41,406 bases of DNA from Desulfovibrio sp. (GTDB taxonomy: Bacteria; Desulfobacterota; Desulfovibrionia; Desulfovibrionales; Desulfovibrionaceae). Both the position numbers and the translations under genes were made by a program. Positions 40,304-41,406 of the stretch are shown here, piece by piece. The stretch spans positions 1 to 41,406 of the forward strand of contig JAILPJ010000055.1 in NCBI GenBank assembly GCA_024699605.1, written 5' to 3'. Below the pieces are notes generated by a model, which was not told where the DNA came from, ran no database searches, and was given only the letters and a program-made list of their open reading frames with translations. Every line of letters begins with the position of its first letter. Position 1 is the first letter of the stretch.

Positions 40304-41406
40304 TCAGGCAGGAGTATATCCTTCTTGAAATTCATGCATGGTCCGCACGATTTTATCCTGAGCCGCAAAAAAGGCAGTGACAATCTTGGGGTCAAAATGT
40401 GTGCCGCTTTCTTCACGAATGATTTGAAAGGCTTTTTCCAGAGGAAATCCCTTTTTATAGGCACGATTGGAAACAAGCGCATCAAAGACGTCAGCGACGG
40501 CCATGATGCGAGCAGACAGAGGAATGGCTTCGCCAGCCAGGCCTTCGGGATAGCCGCCGCCACTCCAGCGTTCATGGTGGTAGGTAGTCAGATTCTTGGC
40601 TTCAGAAAGGTATTCCGAGTCAGGCGTGATTTCTATGATGTGCTGAATGATCTTGCCACCCACAGCCGCATGCGTCTTCATGATGTTGAATTCTTCGTCC
40701 GTGAGCTTGCCTGTTTTGTTGAGAATAGCGTCAGGCACATTGATTTTACCAATATCGTGGAGCGGGGCCGAATGAACCACACTCTCTATGAATTCGTCAG
40801 TGATTGTTCCGCCCAGGCAGCCCTCTCGCTTCAGCTCTTCCATGATGATGCGAACATAGGCTGCGGTCTTACGGATATGCTGGCCGGTATTCTTATCCCG
40901 GCTTTCAACAAGATCAGCAAGGGTCAGCATCATGCCATCGCGCATGGCGGTAAGATTGCGACGCCGTTCTTCGGTAAGCTCAATTTCCCGTTGCACCATT
41001 CTTTTGAGGGACTCGACCATCTTGCGAATGGCGTCGCCAAGGGATCCGAGTTCGTCATCGCGTCGTACGTCTAATGTGCTATCGAGTTTGCCTGCGGCAA
41101 TGGACTGGGCATAGAGATTGGTCTTTAAAAGGTCAATGGTCACAGAACGAGCCACAATAATCAAAATAATGCCAACCAGCACAGCGCTGCCGATGGTCAA
41201 AGCCAGAATAAGATTGCGGGCATACGCCTCTTGTGCTTCAATTTCTTCCGCAGCAATACACGAAACGTAACCGCTCACGTCTGTGTGGAAGAAGTGCAAA
41301 AAAGGAGGGGCTCCGTTAGTCCCCCTCCTCAAATTGGATGCCATTTCGTATTCAGGGAAAAGGTCAGACTCAGTCGATGTCGTATATCCAAGCATGAAAC
41401 TGACGC
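40304..41406 (-). CDS. Membrane HAMP-HD-GYP receptor, 5' end outside the window
   Basis: The visible ~365 residues stay open to the window edge. They contain the end of a periplasmic sensor domain (PPFLHFFHTDVSGYV, Cache-like), a membrane helix (LILALTIGSAVLVGIILIIVA), a HAMP segment ending in a DELGSLGDAIRKMVESL coil, and a complete HD-GYP domain. The latter has DKNTGQHIRKTAAYV, APLHDIGKINVP, KTHAAVGG and HHERWSGGGYPEG. It should be a receptor-controlled cyclic-di-GMP phosphodiesterase. The true start lies beyond 41406. Same strand as the other signalling genes downstream, but separated by about 300 bases. Confidence 0.85.
   Translation of the reverse strand, partial: VSFMLGYTTSTESDLFPEYEMASNLRRGTNGAPPFLHFFHTDVSGYVSCIAAEEIEAQEAYARNLILALTIGSAVLVGIILIIVARSVTIDLLKTNLYAQSIAAGKLDSTLDVRRDDELGSLGDAIRKMVESLKRMVQREIELTEERRRNLTAMRDGMMLTLADLVESRDKNTGQHIRKTAAYVRIIMEELKREGCLGGTITDEFIESVVHSAPLHDIGKINVPDAILNKTGKLTDEEFNIMKTHAAVGGKIIQHIIEITPDSEYLSEAKNLTTYHHERWSGGGYPEGLAGEAIPLSARIMAVADVFDALVSNRAYKKGFPLEKAFQIIREESGTHFDPKIVTAFFAAQDKIVRTMHEFQEGYTPA

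Noticed and set aside
1-41406. CRISPR arrays, tRNA, rRNA, prophage genes, GEMM riboswitches
   Set aside because: I looked for regular repeat-spacer patterns, tRNA-like cloverleaf arms, phage structural genes and the conserved GEMM bases and found none.

Overview
The window looks like chromosomal DNA of a Gram-negative, motile or environment-sensing proteobacterium with roughly balanced base composition. Codon style, the metNIQ set, an RdgC homologue, DUF1848 and the very dense cyclic-di-GMP signalling all fit a Desulfovibrionales-type organism (Desulfovibrio, Bilophila or Mailhella-like). That assignment is inference from gene style; there is no rRNA or other marker gene here.

Layout. Positions 1-3130 are accessory: the start of an IS630-type transposase, then a cyclophilin-like protein, a flavodoxin-type oxidoreductase, a Tat-exported metallo-beta-lactamase-fold hydrolase and a small conserved protein. 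3268-15644 holds DUF1848, a solute-binding/HD-GYP receptor, two secreted small proteins, an MFS exporter, a DUF697-type GTPase, a PAS-GGDEF protein, RdgC, a small alarmone-hydrolase-like HD protein, a MATE exporter and a CopZ-like metallochaperone. 15936-19714 holds a secreted SrfA-like protein, a decayed IS200 end and the methionine importer metNIQ. 19881-24821 holds a GGDEF protein, a GGDEF-EAL protein, an IS200/IS605-type insertion sequence and a PilZ receptor. 24860-32349 is a zinc locus: zur, a DUF3299-ZIP fusion, an ABC permease and ATPase, and the periplasmic zinc-binding ZrgA-type protein. It is interrupted by an IS607-type element and another GGDEF-EAL gene. 32427-41406 is a minus-strand signalling block: hybrid histidine kinase, BMP-type binding protein and REC-HD-GYP regulator in one operon, followed by another HD-GYP, a PAS-GGDEF and a membrane HAMP-HD-GYP protein that runs off the window.

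How it works together. Ten proteins belong to cyclic-di-GMP synthesis, breakdown or sensing: three GGDEF, two GGDEF-EAL, four HD-GYP and one PilZ. The kinase, binding protein and REC-HD-GYP triad has the RpfC/RpfG domain plan, with a purine-nucleoside-type binding protein in the place of a diffusible-signal synthase. The zinc genes match the Zur-regulated zrg/PA4063-4066 type of locus.

The most interesting points are: (1) two nearly identical palindromic boxes at 29570-29591 and 32328-32349 that look like Zur operators, one now separated from the zinc operon by the IS607 element; (2) that element's serine recombinase has alanine where the catalytic serine should be; (3) a DUF3299-ZIP fusion with altered metal-site residues; (4) the BMP-coupled RpfC/RpfG-like triad; (5) an IS200 remnant, aligned without gaps to the intact copy, immediately upstream of metN.
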